Positions 1 through 9,376 are shown, numbered from the stretch's first letter. The stretch is DNA of 33,118 nucleotides from Chloroflexota bacterium (GCA_024434165.1 QMIW01000044.1:1-33118), one strand, 5' to 3'. Translations and numbers: made by a program. Notes: generated from the sequence alone by a model not told the origin.

Positions 1-62
1 CAGGAATTTGTTTTCTAAAAACTTATGACCGACTACTTAGAAAGTGTTTTGAAATTCGTTTA

Positions 63-180
63 TAACCACAGATGAACACAGATAAATTGGATTTAAAGCA
101 CGTAAATTGGCGTTTCCGTCAAAAATCAACGTTCATCCGCGTTTACACTTGCATCGAACGCAAGTGCGGTGTCTGTGGTG
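63..180. repeat. Dispersed inverted repeat, ACCACAGA family
   Basis: The gap upstream of hypA is bounded by ACCACAGA (65-72) and its complement TCTGTGGT (172-179). A small inner hairpin has arms ACTTGC and GCAAGT (147-165). The internal wording, with phrases such as GATGAACACAGAT and ATCAACGTTCATCCGCGTTTA, resembles noncoding repeats I know from many environmental bacterial genomes. A degenerate partial copy seems to lie at 18991-19022. No reading frame is visible here. It may lie in the hypA leader; function unknown. Confidence 0.6.
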
Positions 181-232
181 AATTTTGATTGATAAAACAC
201 TCTCTTAAACATCGGTGTATACTCACGGCAGC

Positions 233-577
233 ATGCACGAACTTACTGTCACCCAATCCTTGTTGAAGATCGCCCTCGAACACGCCGAAAAAGCAAACGC
301 GCAGCGCATCACCGCCCTGAACATCGTGGTGGGCGAGCTCTCCAGCATGGTGGACGACTCGATTCAGTTTTACTGGGAGATCATCGCCAAAGGTACCATC
401 GCCGAAAAAGCCGTGTTGAACTTCCGCCGCGTACCCGCCGAGCTGCAGTGTATGACCTGCTTCGAGAAATACCGCCCCACCGGCAGGGAACTCATCTGCC
501 CGCAGTGCGGCGGCGTCGGGGCGAAGGTCATCGCCGGGGAGGAATTCTTTTTAGAGGCAATTGACATCGAAAACTGA
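233..577 (+). CDS. hypA: Hydrogenase maturation nickel metallochaperone HypA
   Basis: HypA delivers nickel to the large subunit of NiFe hydrogenases, working with HypB in the cytoplasm. The protein from this ATG has 114 residues, the usual family length. It begins MHEL, so His2 is in place as the N-terminal nickel ligand. The zinc site is C73-x2-C76-x12-C89-x2-C92. A GTG 18 bases upstream is in frame but would bury His2, so the ATG at 233 is preferred. It is the first gene of a hypABFCDE operon, and an 82-base gap separates it from hypB. Nothing is unusual in the sequence. Confidence is high because both metal sites and the gene neighbourhood agree. Confidence 0.95.
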   Translation: MHELTVTQSLLKIALEHAEKANAQRITALNIVVGELSSMVDDSIQFYWEIIAKGTIAEKAVLNFRRVPAELQCMTCFEKYRPTGRELICPQCGGVGAKVIAGEEFFLEAIDIEN

Positions 578-659
578 GCAAAAAAATACGGAAGAAAATC
601 ATCCAAATTGTGGGGGAAAATGACTATCCCTGCCCTTTCGCCGGGCGTACAATCTTGTC

Positions 660-1313
660 ATGGCAAAAAGAATCCCCGTTGTCGAAAACATCCTCGACGC
701 CAACGACCGCCTTGCGGAGGAAAACCGCGCGCGCCTCGAAGCCGCGGGAGTCTTTTCCATCAACATCCTGGCATCCCCCGGCGCGGGCAAAACTTCGCTC
801 ATCGAACAGACCCTGCCGCGCCTCAAAGGCAAATTGCGCGTCGCCGCTGTGGATGGCGACATCGCCACCTCCATGGACTCAGACCGCGCCGCCGCCGCGG
901 GCGCAGCCGCAGCCGTGCAGATCAACACCGGCGGCGATTGTCACCTCGATGCGGTCATGCTGCGCGGCGCACTCGACCAACTCGACCTGGCGCAGTTCGA
1001 CCTGCTCATCGTCGAAAACGTCGGCAACCTTGTCTGCCCCGCCAACTTCAAACTCGGTACGCACAAAACCGTGCTGGTGGCGTCCGTGCCCGAAGGCGAC
1101 GACAAACCCTACAAATATCCCGGCACATATCGCGGCGTGGACGCGCTCATCGTCAACAAAATTGACCTCCTCCCCTACGTGGACTTCCGCATGGACTACT
1201 TCGAGCGCGGCGTGCAGGCGCTCAACCCCGGGGTGACGACCTTCCGCATCTCCTGCCGCACCGGCGAAGGGCTGGATACATGGGCGGCTTGGCTCATAAC
1301 GAACGCCAAATGA
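660..1313 (+). CDS. hypB: Hydrogenase nickel-incorporation GTPase HypB
   Basis: HypB is a SIMIBI-class GTPase that partners HypA in nickel insertion. The 217-residue protein shows the P-loop SPGAGKTS near residues 39-46, the GDCHLDA segment that carries the conserved Cys-His metal site at the dimer interface, and the guanine-specificity motif NKID. It lacks both the N-terminal His-rich nickel store and the CxxCGC motif found in some homologues, so it is the minimal form. No strong Shine-Dalgarno lies directly ahead of the ATG. The stop overlaps the probable hypF start as ATGA at 1310-1313, which suggests translational coupling. Long open frames on both strands across this gene are GC-rich shadows. 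Confidence 0.95.
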   Translation: MAKRIPVVENILDANDRLAEENRARLEAAGVFSINILASPGAGKTSLIEQTLPRLKGKLRVAAVDGDIATSMDSDRAAAAGAAAAVQINTGGDCHLDAVMLRGALDQLDLAQFDLLIVENVGNLVCPANFKLGTHKTVLVASVPEGDDKPYKYPGTYRGVDALIVNKIDLLPYVDFRMDYFERGVQALNPGVTTFRISCRTGEGLDTWAAWLITNAK

Positions 1314-3649
1314 AAGGCGCAGGTAAATCCCCGATGCAGGGCGCCCGAATTCACATCACAGGCATCGTGCAGGGCGTCGGTTTTCGCCCCTTTGTGTACA
1401 ACCTTGCCGCGAGCCTGAATCTCAAAGGCTGGGTGCGCAACACATCCGCCGGTGTGGATATCGAAGTGGATGGAAAAAAAGACGCATTGGATTTGTTCCT
1501 CCAAAAGTTGCGGGACGAAGCCCCGCCGCTCTCCCGCATTGACGAACTCACCGCCTCATTCGGACCCGGTAACGGGTTCACCCAATTCGACATTATCCAC
1601 TCCGAAAGCGTGGACGGCGCCTTCCAGCCCATTTCGCCCGATGTCACCGTCTGTGACGACTGCCTGCGCGAACTCTTCGACCCGAACGACAGGCGGTATC
1701 GCTACCCCTTCATCAACTGCACCAACTGCGGACCGCGCTTCACCATCATCAAAGATATTCCCTATGACCGACCCAAAACGACGATGGCGGGCTTCGCACT
1801 CTGTCCCGCTTGCGAGCGCGAATACCAGGACCCGGCGAATCGCAGGTTTCACGCCCAGCCGGTGGCGTGTCCGGTTTGCGGACCGAGGGTGTGGCTGGAA
1901 ACGAAAGCGGGAAGAGAAAAGAAATACGACAATGAAGCCATCACCGAGACCCAACGCCTCCTCGCCGAGGGAAAGATCGTCGCCATCAAAGGTCTGGGCG
2001 GATTTCACCTTGCCTGCGATGCGGCAAATGCCCGCGCTGTGAGCGAACTCCGCGCCCGCAAACTGCGCGTGGACAAGCCTTTCGCGCTGATGATGCCCGA
2101 CCTGGAAACCATCGAACGCCACTGCCTGGTCAGCGATGCGGAGCGCAAACTGCTGACATCTCCCGCCCGCCCCATCGTCTTGTTGAAGCGTAAGCCGGAA
2201 TCGAACATCGCCCGCGAGACTGCCCCAAAGCAGGACTGGCTTGGAGTGATGCTCCCCTACACGCCGCTTCATTATTTGCTTTTTTTCGATTCCATTCCTC
2301 CTTTGGTGATGACCAGCGGCAACCTCAGCGAGGAACCCATCGCCACCGGCAACGACGAAGCGCGCGACCGGCTCTCCAAACTAGCCGACGCTTTCCTGAT
2401 GCACGACCGGGATATTCATATTCGGTGCGACGATTCAGTAGTACGAGTTTTTGACGATGGACGATGGACCATTGACCGTGTTTCATCGTCCGCCGTTCAT
2501 CACCCATCGTCTGTTTATCCCATCCGCCGCTCTCGGGGCTATTCCCCATTCCCGGTGAAGTTACCGTTCCATGCCCCCAACCTCCTCGCGGCTGGCTCGG
2601 AGTTGAAGAACACCTTCTGCATCACGAACGGACAGTACGCCTTTCTCAGCCACCATATTGGGGATATGGAAAACTATGAAACGCTGCAATCGTTCGAACA
2701 GGGCGTGGAGCATTTTGAACGGCTCTTCCGTGTAAAGCCGGAGGCGATAGCCTACGATTTGCACCCCAACTATCTGGCTACACGATATGCGCTTGAACGA
2801 GCCGAACGCGAGAGGCTGCCTGCCATTCCGGTGCAGCACCACCATGCCCACGTCGCCGCCTGCATGGCAGAGCATGGGTTGAGCGAGCCAGTCATCGGCG
2901 TGGCGTTCGATGGGACGGGCTGCGGCGAGGACGGCGCGATCTGGGGCGGCGAGTTTTTGGCGGCGGATTACAAATCCTTTCAGCGTGCGGCTCATTTGGA
3001 ATATTTCCCCCTGCCGGGCGGCGACGCCTCCATCAAGAGACCGGCGCGCACGGCGCTGGCGCTGTTGTGGAGCCTCGGCTTGGAGTGGGATGAACAGCTC
3101 GCACCCGTCATGGAGTTTTGCGCCGAAGACCGGGCAACCCTGCGCGCGCAGTTGGAAAGGAAAATCAACACCCCGCTTACCTCCAGCATGGGGCGCCTGT
3201 TCGATGCGATGGCGGCGCTGGCGGGCGTGCGGCAGAAGGTCAACTACGAAGGGCAGGCGGCAATCGAATTCGAGGCAGTGGCAGATTCGGCTGAGGCGGA
3301 GATGTACCCCTTTGGCGTGGAATCAGGCCGGGTACGGGTCGGAGGCGCGGTGGAGGCGCTGGTCAAAGATGCAATGGCGGGAATCCCCATCCCCAAAATA
3401 TCCGCCCGCTTCCACAACGGTTTGGCGGAGGCAGTTCGGGAGACGGTTCAGAAAATCAGCGGCGAAACGTCGCTTCGGAGAGTGGTCCTCTCCGGCGGGG
3501 TTTGGCAAAACACCACGCTGCTGCAGCGAACGATTTCGCTGCTGCGCAAAGATGGTTTTGAAGTTTATATTCACCGGGAAGTACCGGCGAACGACGGCGG
3601 ACTCTCATTGGGTCAAGCCGTCATTGCCGCATCAGGATTGCGAGGTTGA
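1310..3649 (+). CDS. hypF: Carbamoyltransferase HypF, with an in-frame repeat insertion
   Basis: HypF makes carbamoyl-adenylate from carbamoyl phosphate and ATP and passes the carbamoyl group to the HypE C-terminal cysteine, the first step to the active-site cyanides. From this start it has 779 residues. In order it has an acylphosphatase domain (VQGVGFRPFVY, residues 20-30), two zinc fingers (C115-x2-C118-x18-C137-x2-C140 and C165-x2-C168-x18-C187-x2-C190), a YrdC domain (about 205-410) and a Kae1-like domain with HHHAH near residue 509 and GGVWQN near the end. The ATG at 1310 overlaps the hypB stop; ATG 1334 is also possible, and an upstream ATG at 1280 would cut deep into hypB. Odd feature: about 20 extra residues around 381-402, between DDSVVRV and YPIRRSRGY, are encoded by a palindromic repeat (2453-2512). 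Confidence 0.95.
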   Translation: MKGAGKSPMQGARIHITGIVQGVGFRPFVYNLAASLNLKGWVRNTSAGVDIEVDGKKDALDLFLQKLRDEAPPLSRIDELTASFGPGNGFTQFDIIHSESVDGAFQPISPDVTVCDDCLRELFDPNDRRYRYPFINCTNCGPRFTIIKDIPYDRPKTTMAGFALCPACEREYQDPANRRFHAQPVACPVCGPRVWLETKAGREKKYDNEAITETQRLLAEGKIVAIKGLGGFHLACDAANARAVSELRARKLRVDKPFALMMPDLETIERHCLVSDAERKLLTSPARPIVLLKRKPESNIARETAPKQDWLGVMLPYTPLHYLLFFDSIPPLVMTSGNLSEEPIATGNDEARDRLSKLADAFLMHDRDIHIRCDDSVVRVFDDGRWTIDRVSSSAVHHPSSVYPIRRSRGYSPFPVKLPFHAPNLLAAGSELKNTFCITNGQYAFLSHHIGDMENYETLQSFEQGVEHFERLFRVKPEAIAYDLHPNYLATRYALERAERERLPAIPVQHHHAHVAACMAEHGLSEPVIGVAFDGTGCGEDGAIWGGEFLAADYKSFQRAAHLEYFPLPGGDASIKRPARTALALLWSLGLEWDEQLAPVMEFCAEDRATLRAQLERKINTPLTSSMGRLFDAMAALAGVRQKVNYEGQAAIEFEAVADSAEAEMYPFGVESGRVRVGGAVEALVKDAMAGIPIPKISARFHNGLAEAVRETVQKISGETSLRRVVLSGGVWQNTTLLQRTISLLRKDGFEVYIHREVPANDGGLSLGQAVIAASGLRG
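2453..2512. repeat. Palindromic GACGATGGA repeat inserted in frame in hypF
   Basis: This stretch begins GACGATGGACGATGGACC and ends CCCATCGTC, with TTTCATCGTCC in the middle, so it is an imperfect palindrome. The reverse complement of the copy at 9287-9343 matches its first 16 bases at 15 positions, its middle decamer at 9 of 10, and its CCATCGTC end. It is read in frame in hypF and adds about 20 residues at a place where HypF proteins normally pass straight from the DDSVVRV strand to the RRSRGY motif. Length near 60 bases, a multiple of three, keeps the gene open. Confidence 0.75.
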
Positions 3650-3650
3650 T

Positions 3651-3908
3651 ATGTGTTTGGGTGTGCCCGGAAAAATTGTGGATGTGTATGAGAAGAGCGG
3701 GTTGAAAATGGCAAAGGTGGACTTTGGGGGCATCTTCCGCGAAGCCTGTTTGGATTACGTGCCCCAGGCGAAGGCCGGCGAATACTGCATCATCCATGTC
3801 GGGTTTGCCATCAGCGTGTTGAGCGAAGCCGAAGCGATGGAAACGCTGGAGCTGCTGAGGCAGATTGGGACGATGGATGAAGAATTGGGGACGCCGCAAG
3901 CCTCATGA
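3651..3908 (+). CDS. hypC: Hydrogenase maturation chaperone HypC
   Basis: HypC is a small chaperone that, with HypD, carries the Fe(CN)2CO precursor and hands it to the hydrogenase large subunit. The 85-residue protein begins MCLGVPGKI, with the essential Cys2 exposed once Met1 is removed; this motif fixes the start at 3651. It lies one base after the hypF stop and overlaps hypD as ATGA at 3905-3908. A much longer open frame runs into it from inside hypF in the same phase, but the part upstream of 3651 is a shadow. Length is at the upper end of normal for HypC/HupF. Confidence 0.96.
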   Translation: MCLGVPGKIVDVYEKSGLKMAKVDFGGIFREACLDYVPQAKAGEYCIIHVGFAISVLSEAEAMETLELLRQIGTMDEELGTPQAS

Positions 3909-4987
3909 AATACGTGACGGAATACCGCGATGCGGAGTTGGTCAAAGGTGTGATCGAAGAGATCCGCCGCACCGTGACGCGCCCCTGGACACTGATGGAA
4001 ATCTGCGGCGGGCAGACGCACGCGATTGTGCGCCACGGCATTGACCAGCTGCTGCCGCCGGAAATCGAATTGGTGCACGGACCGGGCTGCCCGGTGTGCG
4101 TGACTCCGTTGGAGTTGATTGACAAGGCGCTGGCAATCGCTTCACGCCCGGAGGTTATCTTTTGCTCCTACGGCGACATGCTGCGTGTGCCCGGCTCGGG
4201 GCGCGATCTGTTCTCGGTTCGGGCGGGCGGCGGGGATGTGCGTGTGGTCTATTCGCCGCTCGATGCGGTTACGCTGGCGGAAAAGCACCCCGATAAACAG
4301 GTCGTTTTCTTTGCCATTGGGTTTGAAACCACCGCCCCGCCGAATGTGATGAGCGTTTTGCAGGCGCAGCGGCTTGGCTTGAAGAATTTTTCCATTCTGG
4401 TTTCGCACGTGCGCGTGCCGCCCGCCGTCAACGCAATCCTGGGGTCGCCGTCCAACCGCGTGCAGGGATTTCTGCTGGCGGGTCACGTCTGCGCCATCAT
4501 GGGCTATTGGGAATATCCGCCGCTGGCGAAGAAGTTCCGCACACCGATGGCGGTGACGGGTTTCGAGCCGCTCGACATCGTGCAGGGAATTTTGAAAGCC
4601 GCGCAATTATTGGAGCAAGGCAGGGTGGAGGTCGCCAACGCCTATCCGCGCGCGGTGACGCTGGAAGGCTTGAAGCCCGCGCAGGCGGCAATTCAAAGGG
4701 TCTTCATGGAATGCGACCACAAATGGCGCGGCATCGGCATGATCCCCATGAGCGGCTGGCGCCTGCGCCCCGAGTTCGACGAGTTCAACGCCGAGAAACG
4801 CTTCGATGTGGGTTCCGTCCGCGCGGAAGAATCTCCGCTGTGCATTGCGGGGGAGATTCTGCAAGGCTTGAAGAAACCGCATCACTGTTCCGCGTTTGGG
4901 AAGGAATGCACGCCCGAACGCCCGCTTGGGGCGACGATGGTTTCCTCCGAGGGCGCGTGTGCGGCGTATTACAAATACAAAGGATGA
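3905..4987 (+). CDS. hypD: Hydrogenase maturation iron-sulfur protein HypD
   Basis: HypD is the scaffold on which iron receives its CN and CO ligands, in complex with HypC and HypE. It has 360 residues, a typical length. Conserved motifs are CGGQTH (C34) and GPGCPVC (C62 and C65), corresponding to the catalytic and redox cysteines of the family. C-terminal cysteines expected to hold the 4Fe-4S cluster occur in the [23 protein letters not shown] and GACAAYY segments. The start overlaps the hypC stop and the stop is three bases before hypE, so the genes are almost certainly co-transcribed. Confidence 0.96.
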   Translation: MKYVTEYRDAELVKGVIEEIRRTVTRPWTLMEICGGQTHAIVRHGIDQLLPPEIELVHGPGCPVCVTPLELIDKALAIASRPEVIFCSYGDMLRVPGSGRDLFSVRAGGGDVRVVYSPLDAVTLAEKHPDKQVVFFAIGFETTAPPNVMSVLQAQRLGLKNFSILVSHVRVPPAVNAILGSPSNRVQGFLLAGHVCAIMGYWEYPPLAKKFRTPMAVTGFEPLDIVQGILKAAQLLEQGRVEVANAYPRAVTLEGLKPAQAAIQRVFMECDHKWRGIGMIPMSGWRLRPEFDEFNAEKRFDVGSVRAEESPLCIAGEILQGLKKPHHCSAFGKECTPERPLGATMVSSEGACAAYYKYKG

Positions 4988-4990
4988 ACG

Positions 4991-6061
4991 ATGATGGATG
5001 AAGGCAGAGCAGCCAATGTCGAAGGCGCGGTGTGCGCTCCGCCGCTGACCCACAACGAGCAGATCGTGATGGGACACGGCGCGGGCGGGCGGATGAGTCA
5101 CAGGTTGATTCAAAAAGCCTTCCTGCCTGCGTTTCAAAACCCGTCCCTGCTGGCGGGGAACGACGCCGCGCTGGTGGAGCCGGGGCTGGGACAAAAACTA
5201 TCCATCAGCACGGATGCGCACGTGGTCTCGCCGCTTTTCTTCCCCGGCGGCGACATCGGCAGACTGGCGGTGTGCGGCACTGTCAACGATGTGGCGATGC
5301 TCGGCGCGAAGCCGTTGTATCTGACGGCGGGCTTCATCCTCGAAGAAGGTTTGCCGATGGATACGTTGAAGCGCGTCATCGAATCCATGCGAACTGCCGC
5401 CGAAGAGGCGGGCGTGCAGATCGTGGCGGGCGATACCAAAGTGGTGCAAAGGGGCAAAGCAGACGGGATGTACATCACCACGGCGGGAGTCGGCGTGGTG
5501 CGTGACGGAGTGAATGTGGGCGGCGCCAATGCGAGACCGGGCGATGTCGTTATTCTTTCAGGCACAATTGGCGACCACGGCATAGCCGTCCTCGGCGCGC
5601 GGGGCGAACTGGGATTCGAGTCCGGTTTGCAGAGCGACGCGGCTCCGTTGAATCATCTCATTGCAGCAATGCTGGATGCGAGTCGGAACATCCATGTATT
5701 GCGCGACCCGACTCGCGGCGGGCTGGCGACGACGTTGAACGAAATCGCTTCACAATCAGACGTGGGGATTGTCCTGCATGAGCAGGCGATTCCCGTTCGC
5801 CCGGAGGTCCACGCCGCCTGCGAGATGCTGGGGTTCGATCCGCTCTACGTGGCGAACGAAGGGAAACTGGCGGCAGTTGTCGGGAAGGAAGATGCGGAGC
5901 AGGTCCTCTCGGCGATGAAAGCGGCCCGCTACGGCGAGGGGGCGGTCATCATCGGCGAAGTCGCCGCAGAGCCAAAGGGACGGGTTTTGCTCAAGACCGC
6001 GCTGGGCAGCACCCGTGTGGTGGACATGCTGGCGGGCGAGATGCTGCCCAGGATTTGTTGA
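4991..6061 (+). CDS. hypE: Carbamoyl dehydratase HypE
   Basis: HypE accepts a carbamoyl group from HypF on its C-terminal cysteine and dehydrates it with ATP to a thiocyanate, the donor of the cyanide ligands. The 356-residue protein belongs to the AIR synthase/PurM family (GHGAGG near residues 28-33, GNDAAL, AGDTKVV, RDPTRGGLATTLNE). It ends in PRIC, the invariant tail with the modified cysteine at the last position, so the 3' end is intact. Start at 4991 or the adjoining ATG at 4994; the first 20 or so residues are poorly conserved. It closes the hyp operon and stops only 5 bases from the convergent stop of the regulator at 6067. Confidence 0.96.
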   Translation: MMDEGRAANVEGAVCAPPLTHNEQIVMGHGAGGRMSHRLIQKAFLPAFQNPSLLAGNDAALVEPGLGQKLSISTDAHVVSPLFFPGGDIGRLAVCGTVNDVAMLGAKPLYLTAGFILEEGLPMDTLKRVIESMRTAAEEAGVQIVAGDTKVVQRGKADGMYITTAGVGVVRDGVNVGGANARPGDVVILSGTIGDHGIAVLGARGELGFESGLQSDAAPLNHLIAAMLDASRNIHVLRDPTRGGLATTLNEIASQSDVGIVLHEQAIPVRPEVHAACEMLGFDPLYVANEGKLAAVVGKEDAEQVLSAMKAARYGEGAVIIGEVAAEPKGRVLLKTALGSTRVVDMLAGEMLPRIC

Positions 6062-6066
6062 GGGAA

Positions 6067-9000
6067 CTACTTGCCGCCCATCAACTCGCCATAAAGCCTC
6101 TCGGTTTCAGGCATGGGCTTGGCGTTCAATTCCGCCTTCAACCGCGACTGTAACTCGGCATAGACTCTTGCCGCGCTGGCGCGGTCGCCAAGTTCGACAT
6201 ACGCCCGCATGGACAGGCGGTATAGGTCTTCGTTGAGCGGGTCGAGAGCGATGGCTTTTTCGGCGCAGGCGACGGCATGTTTAGGCGAACGGCTTGTCAG
6301 GTGATACGCTGCGAGTTCCTGCAAGGCGTTCAGATACGCCTGCGCCAATCTGCGGCGCTCGGGAAAGACCCATTCGTAATAAAGATTTTGCATATACTCG
6401 CCCTGATACAGCGTCACTGCCTGCTCGTACCATTCTGCTGCAGACTCGTTACTGGTCGCAGAACGAGTCTTGGCAATGGATAGGTTGAATTCGTCCACAT
6501 CAATGCTGAAGCGGGCGGAATCCAGCCAGTATTCGCCGACTTCGACGAGGATCAATCTTGGGCTGTCGTCCCCAGCCTTGAGCGCGTTGCGGAGGCGCGA
6601 GAGAGCCGTGTGAAAGGCGGTGCGACTCGTCCGCTCCTTTTCGCCCCAGATGGCGTCGAAAACTTTATCCGCCGGGCTTTTTTCTCCGCGCATGGTGACG
6701 AAGTACGCCAGCAGGTCACGCGCTTTGGCGGAGACCCAGCGCTCCTGCGAGACCTCCTCCCCATTCAACCATACATGGAAGTTACCGAAACATTGCACAC
6801 GGATGGAATAACGATCCTGCATCGTGATTTGTGCTGGTTTCTCCGGCAGATTTTCCAACACCCGTTCCAGGAATGGGCTCTTCTCACCGGCGCGAATCAA
6901 CGCCTCACTCACGACCTGCGAACGGACGCCTTGATCGAGAAAAAGCTGGAACGTGCGGGAGGCTTCGATCAGCCGCAGGGCTTTGCGGGCATATTCGATT
7001 CCGCTGGCGTTGCGTTTCGTTTCGAGATGGATATACGCAAGCCCGAAATACACCATCGCCAATGGAATGCGGAACTGACGCCGCTCGCCGACTTCCACCA
7101 ATTCGCCATACAAACGCTCGGCTTTATCGAGTTGGCGATTCTCCAACGCCACATCCGCAAGCACGCTGCGGCAAACGTACGCTTCGTACGTATCGGGGCT
7201 GCCCGTGTACGACCACAACGCGCCTTCCGCCAGTTGACGGGCTTCTTCCACACGGCCCTGCCCGCACAGGTTGTAGGCAAGATAACCGGTTGCCATCAAC
7301 TGTTCATACGAAGCCAAGCCCAATTGCCGGCCGATCTCCATACCCTGCCGCAGACTCGCTTCGGCGCGGGCGGTTTCCCCCAACCGCGTGAGCGCATTGC
7401 CCAAGGCTGTGTATGCGCTTGGCAGTAACTCTTTCAAATGAAGCGTCTGCGCGATCTGCAATCCGCGTTCGGCGTATTGCAGGGCTTTGTCGAATTCGCG
7501 CCAATACAAATAGGGTGTGACCAATGAAATACAGGCTTGCGCGCCGATGGGCGAAAATTCTTCGGGCGCGATCTGCAAGGCTTCCTGGCAATACCGCACC
7601 GCGGCTTGCGGGTCGCCATGCCACCAGCAGATTTGCCCGAGCGATTGCAAAAAGTTTGCGCGCGCCAACGCGCTGATATGCCTCCCCGCCAGCCGCGCTT
7701 CTTCCACGGCTTCTTCAGCGAGTTGACGTCCGGTGTCCATGCCCGTTAAAAATCCCGCGCTTTTCGCCAGCGACATGAGGGCTTCGGCGCGGGCGGCGTG
7801 ATCTTCATCGGCAAACGACAACGCTTCTTTGGATAACGTCTCTGCCTGGCGGTAATTGCCCTGGGCGCGGTTCACTTCGGCAAGGCGTGTAAGCGCGCGG
7901 CATACGCCGCTGGAATTCCTTTGTGCCGCAAACGATGAACGCGCGTCTTCAAAAGCGGCAATTGCCGCGCCTGTCTGTCCCAGGCGCCAATGGGTGTTGC
8001 CATGCTGCAAAATCAATTCGGGATTGGCTTTCATCACGCCGCCCGGCAACGCGCTGAGATAACGGTGCAGTACTTCCACGCGCCCCCGTTCGACATAATC
8101 GGCGGCGAAGATGGAGACGACCCTGGCAGCGGATTCAAAATCGCGGGCGCGGAGATAATGCGAAAACGACGCCTCCAACTCGCCCTGCGACTCGTAATAT
8201 GCGCCTGCGCTTCTTTCCACGCCGATCACTGATTCTGTTTCGACACGCTGGAGTCGGCTGAGAAGGAATTCCCGAAAAAGATAATGATAGCGATACCAGC
8301 GGCGCTGCGGGTCGAGACCGGCAAGGAAAAGATTCTGCTTCTCCAATTCCTCCAAAATGGACTGGGCGTTCTTCACGCCAGCCACTGCATTACAAGCGGA
8401 TGCGTCCATTTGGCTGAGGATGGAAGTTCGCAAAAGGAATTGCTGCAAATCATCCGGCAGGCGTTTGAAGACCTCCTCCGCCAGATATTCGAAGACGAAT
8501 TGCTGGGAACCGCTCAAACCGGAGAGCATGGCGTTGACATCCTGTGCATCCCGTCCGCTGAGCGAGGAGCGGATGATCTGCAACGCCGCCACCCAGCCCT
8601 CGGTCTTTTCACTTAACAGGTTGAGGTTTTCGGAAGAAATATCGGGCAGGTTCGTCTGCATCCAATTTGAAACTTCGTCTTCACGGAAACGCAGGAACGA
8701 AGCGCGAAGTTCCGCCAGTTGACCTCTCGCCCGCAGACGAGCCAACGCCAGCGGCGGATCCACGCGGGTGGAGATGATGATCCGCAAACCATCGGGGGCA
8801 TTTTCAAGCAGAAAGTCCACGAGTTGGTGGACGACCGGGCTGGTAACGAAGTGATAGTCTTCGAGCACGATCAGCCAGGGCGTCTGGATCCGCTCGGCAA
8901 GTTCGTTGACAAGCACGGTCAATACATGCTGAGGAGAAATGGTCGCTTCGGCGCTGTCGAGCAGCGATTGCGCCGTCTGCCCGATGGCATGGGTCAATGC

Positions 9001-9285
9001 CTCAGGGGCGCGCTTCATATTGCGGAGGGCTTCAATTAAGTAGGTGAGGAAAACCGTCGGGTCGGAGTCGCCTGCATCCAGGGTGTACCAGGCAAAGGCG
9101 GAGTCTGAGGCGTTGATGAAGTCGGCAAGCAGGGTGGTTTTGCCGTATCCAGCCGGGGCGGAGAGCAGGGTCAGGAGCTTGTTCGCCGTCGAATTCAGCC
9201 AATCCAAAAGGCGCGGACGCGGGAGCAGTTCGGGGCGCGGGCGCGGCACGAGAAACTTGGTACGAAGGAGTATGGAAGGCTTCAT
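6067..9285 (-). CDS. MalT-like STAND ATPase regulator with C-terminal BTAD domain
   Basis: Probable ATP-dependent transcription activator of 1072 residues. The N-terminus (MKPSILLRTKFLVPRPRP) and the P-loop APAGYGKTT (about 43-51) are those of the MalT/LAL group of STAND ATPases, with the region to about 330 forming the NTPase and helical parts. Residues about 380-800 are TPR-like helical repeats that usually bind an inducer. Instead of the LuxR helix-turn-helix of MalT, the C-terminus has an OmpR-type winged helix (about 820-905) followed by a bacterial transcriptional activation domain of SARP/EmbR type. The start at 9285 is chosen because an upstream in-frame ATG at 9339 lies inside a palindromic repeat and adds 18 unconserved residues. 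It diverges from the ABC transporter genes, so control of that cluster is a reasonable inference. The inducer is unknown. Confidence 0.85.
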   Translation of the reverse strand: MKPSILLRTKFLVPRPRPELLPRPRLLDWLNSTANKLLTLLSAPAGYGKTTLLADFINASDSAFAWYTLDAGDSDPTVFLTYLIEALRNMKRAPEALTHAIGQTAQSLLDSAEATISPQHVLTVLVNELAERIQTPWLIVLEDYHFVTSPVVHQLVDFLLENAPDGLRIIISTRVDPPLALARLRARGQLAELRASFLRFREDEVSNWMQTNLPDISSENLNLLSEKTEGWVAALQIIRSSLSGRDAQDVNAMLSGLSGSQQFVFEYLAEEVFKRLPDDLQQFLLRTSILSQMDASACNAVAGVKNAQSILEELEKQNLFLAGLDPQRRWYRYHYLFREFLLSRLQRVETESVIGVERSAGAYYESQGELEASFSHYLRARDFESAARVVSIFAADYVERGRVEVLHRYLSALPGGVMKANPELILQHGNTHWRLGQTGAAIAAFEDARSSFAAQRNSSGVCRALTRLAEVNRAQGNYRQAETLSKEALSFADEDHAARAEALMSLAKSAGFLTGMDTGRQLAEEAVEEARLAGRHISALARANFLQSLGQICWWHGDPQAAVRYCQEALQIAPEEFSPIGAQACISLVTPYLYWREFDKALQYAERGLQIAQTLHLKELLPSAYTALGNALTRLGETARAEASLRQGMEIGRQLGLASYEQLMATGYLAYNLCGQGRVEEARQLAEGALWSYTGSPDTYEAYVCRSVLADVALENRQLDKAERLYGELVEVGERRQFRIPLAMVYFGLAYIHLETKRNASGIEYARKALRLIEASRTFQLFLDQGVRSQVVSEALIRAGEKSPFLERVLENLPEKPAQITMQDRYSIRVQCFGNFHVWLNGEEVSQERWVSAKARDLLAYFVTMRGEKSPADKVFDAIWGEKERTSRTAFHTALSRLRNALKAGDDSPRLILVEVGEYWLDSARFSIDVDEFNLSIAKTRSATSNESAAEWYEQAVTLYQGEYMQNLYYEWVFPERRRLAQAYLNALQELAAYHLTSRSPKHAVACAEKAIALDPLNEDLYRLSMRAYVELGDRASAARVYAELQSRLKAELNAKPMPETERLYGELMGGK

Positions 9286-9286
9286 A

Positions 9287-9343
9287 GGTGGACGATGGAC
9301 CGTAGACAATAGACGATAAAACCATGATCCATCGTCCATTGTC
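9287..9343. repeat. Second copy of the GGACGATGGA palindromic repeat
   Basis: The element starts GTGGACGATGGACC and ends ATCCATCGTCCATTGTC, so GGACGATGGA is repeated as its exact complement TCCATCGTCC. It is the same family as 2453-2512 in hypF, in opposite orientation. It lies directly ahead of the regulator start codon, so it should be in the regulator leader or promoter, and it creates a misleading upstream start codon. Confidence 0.75.
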
Positions 9344-9376
9344 AGGTTGGTGAATTATAGCCTTCCAAAAGACGGA

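Noticed and set aside
2910-3650. Long frame reading into HypC from within hypF
   Set aside because: Only the part from MCLGVPGKI at 3651 is HypC; the rest is out of frame with a clear HypF C-terminal domain.
6610-7428. A 272-codon + strand open frame inside the regulator gene
   Set aside because: Antisense to the TPR region and winged helix of the regulator; no domain seen.
9286-9339. An 18-residue N-terminal extension of the regulator
   Set aside because: It is encoded by the palindromic repeat; the family N-terminus begins at the ATG at 9285.
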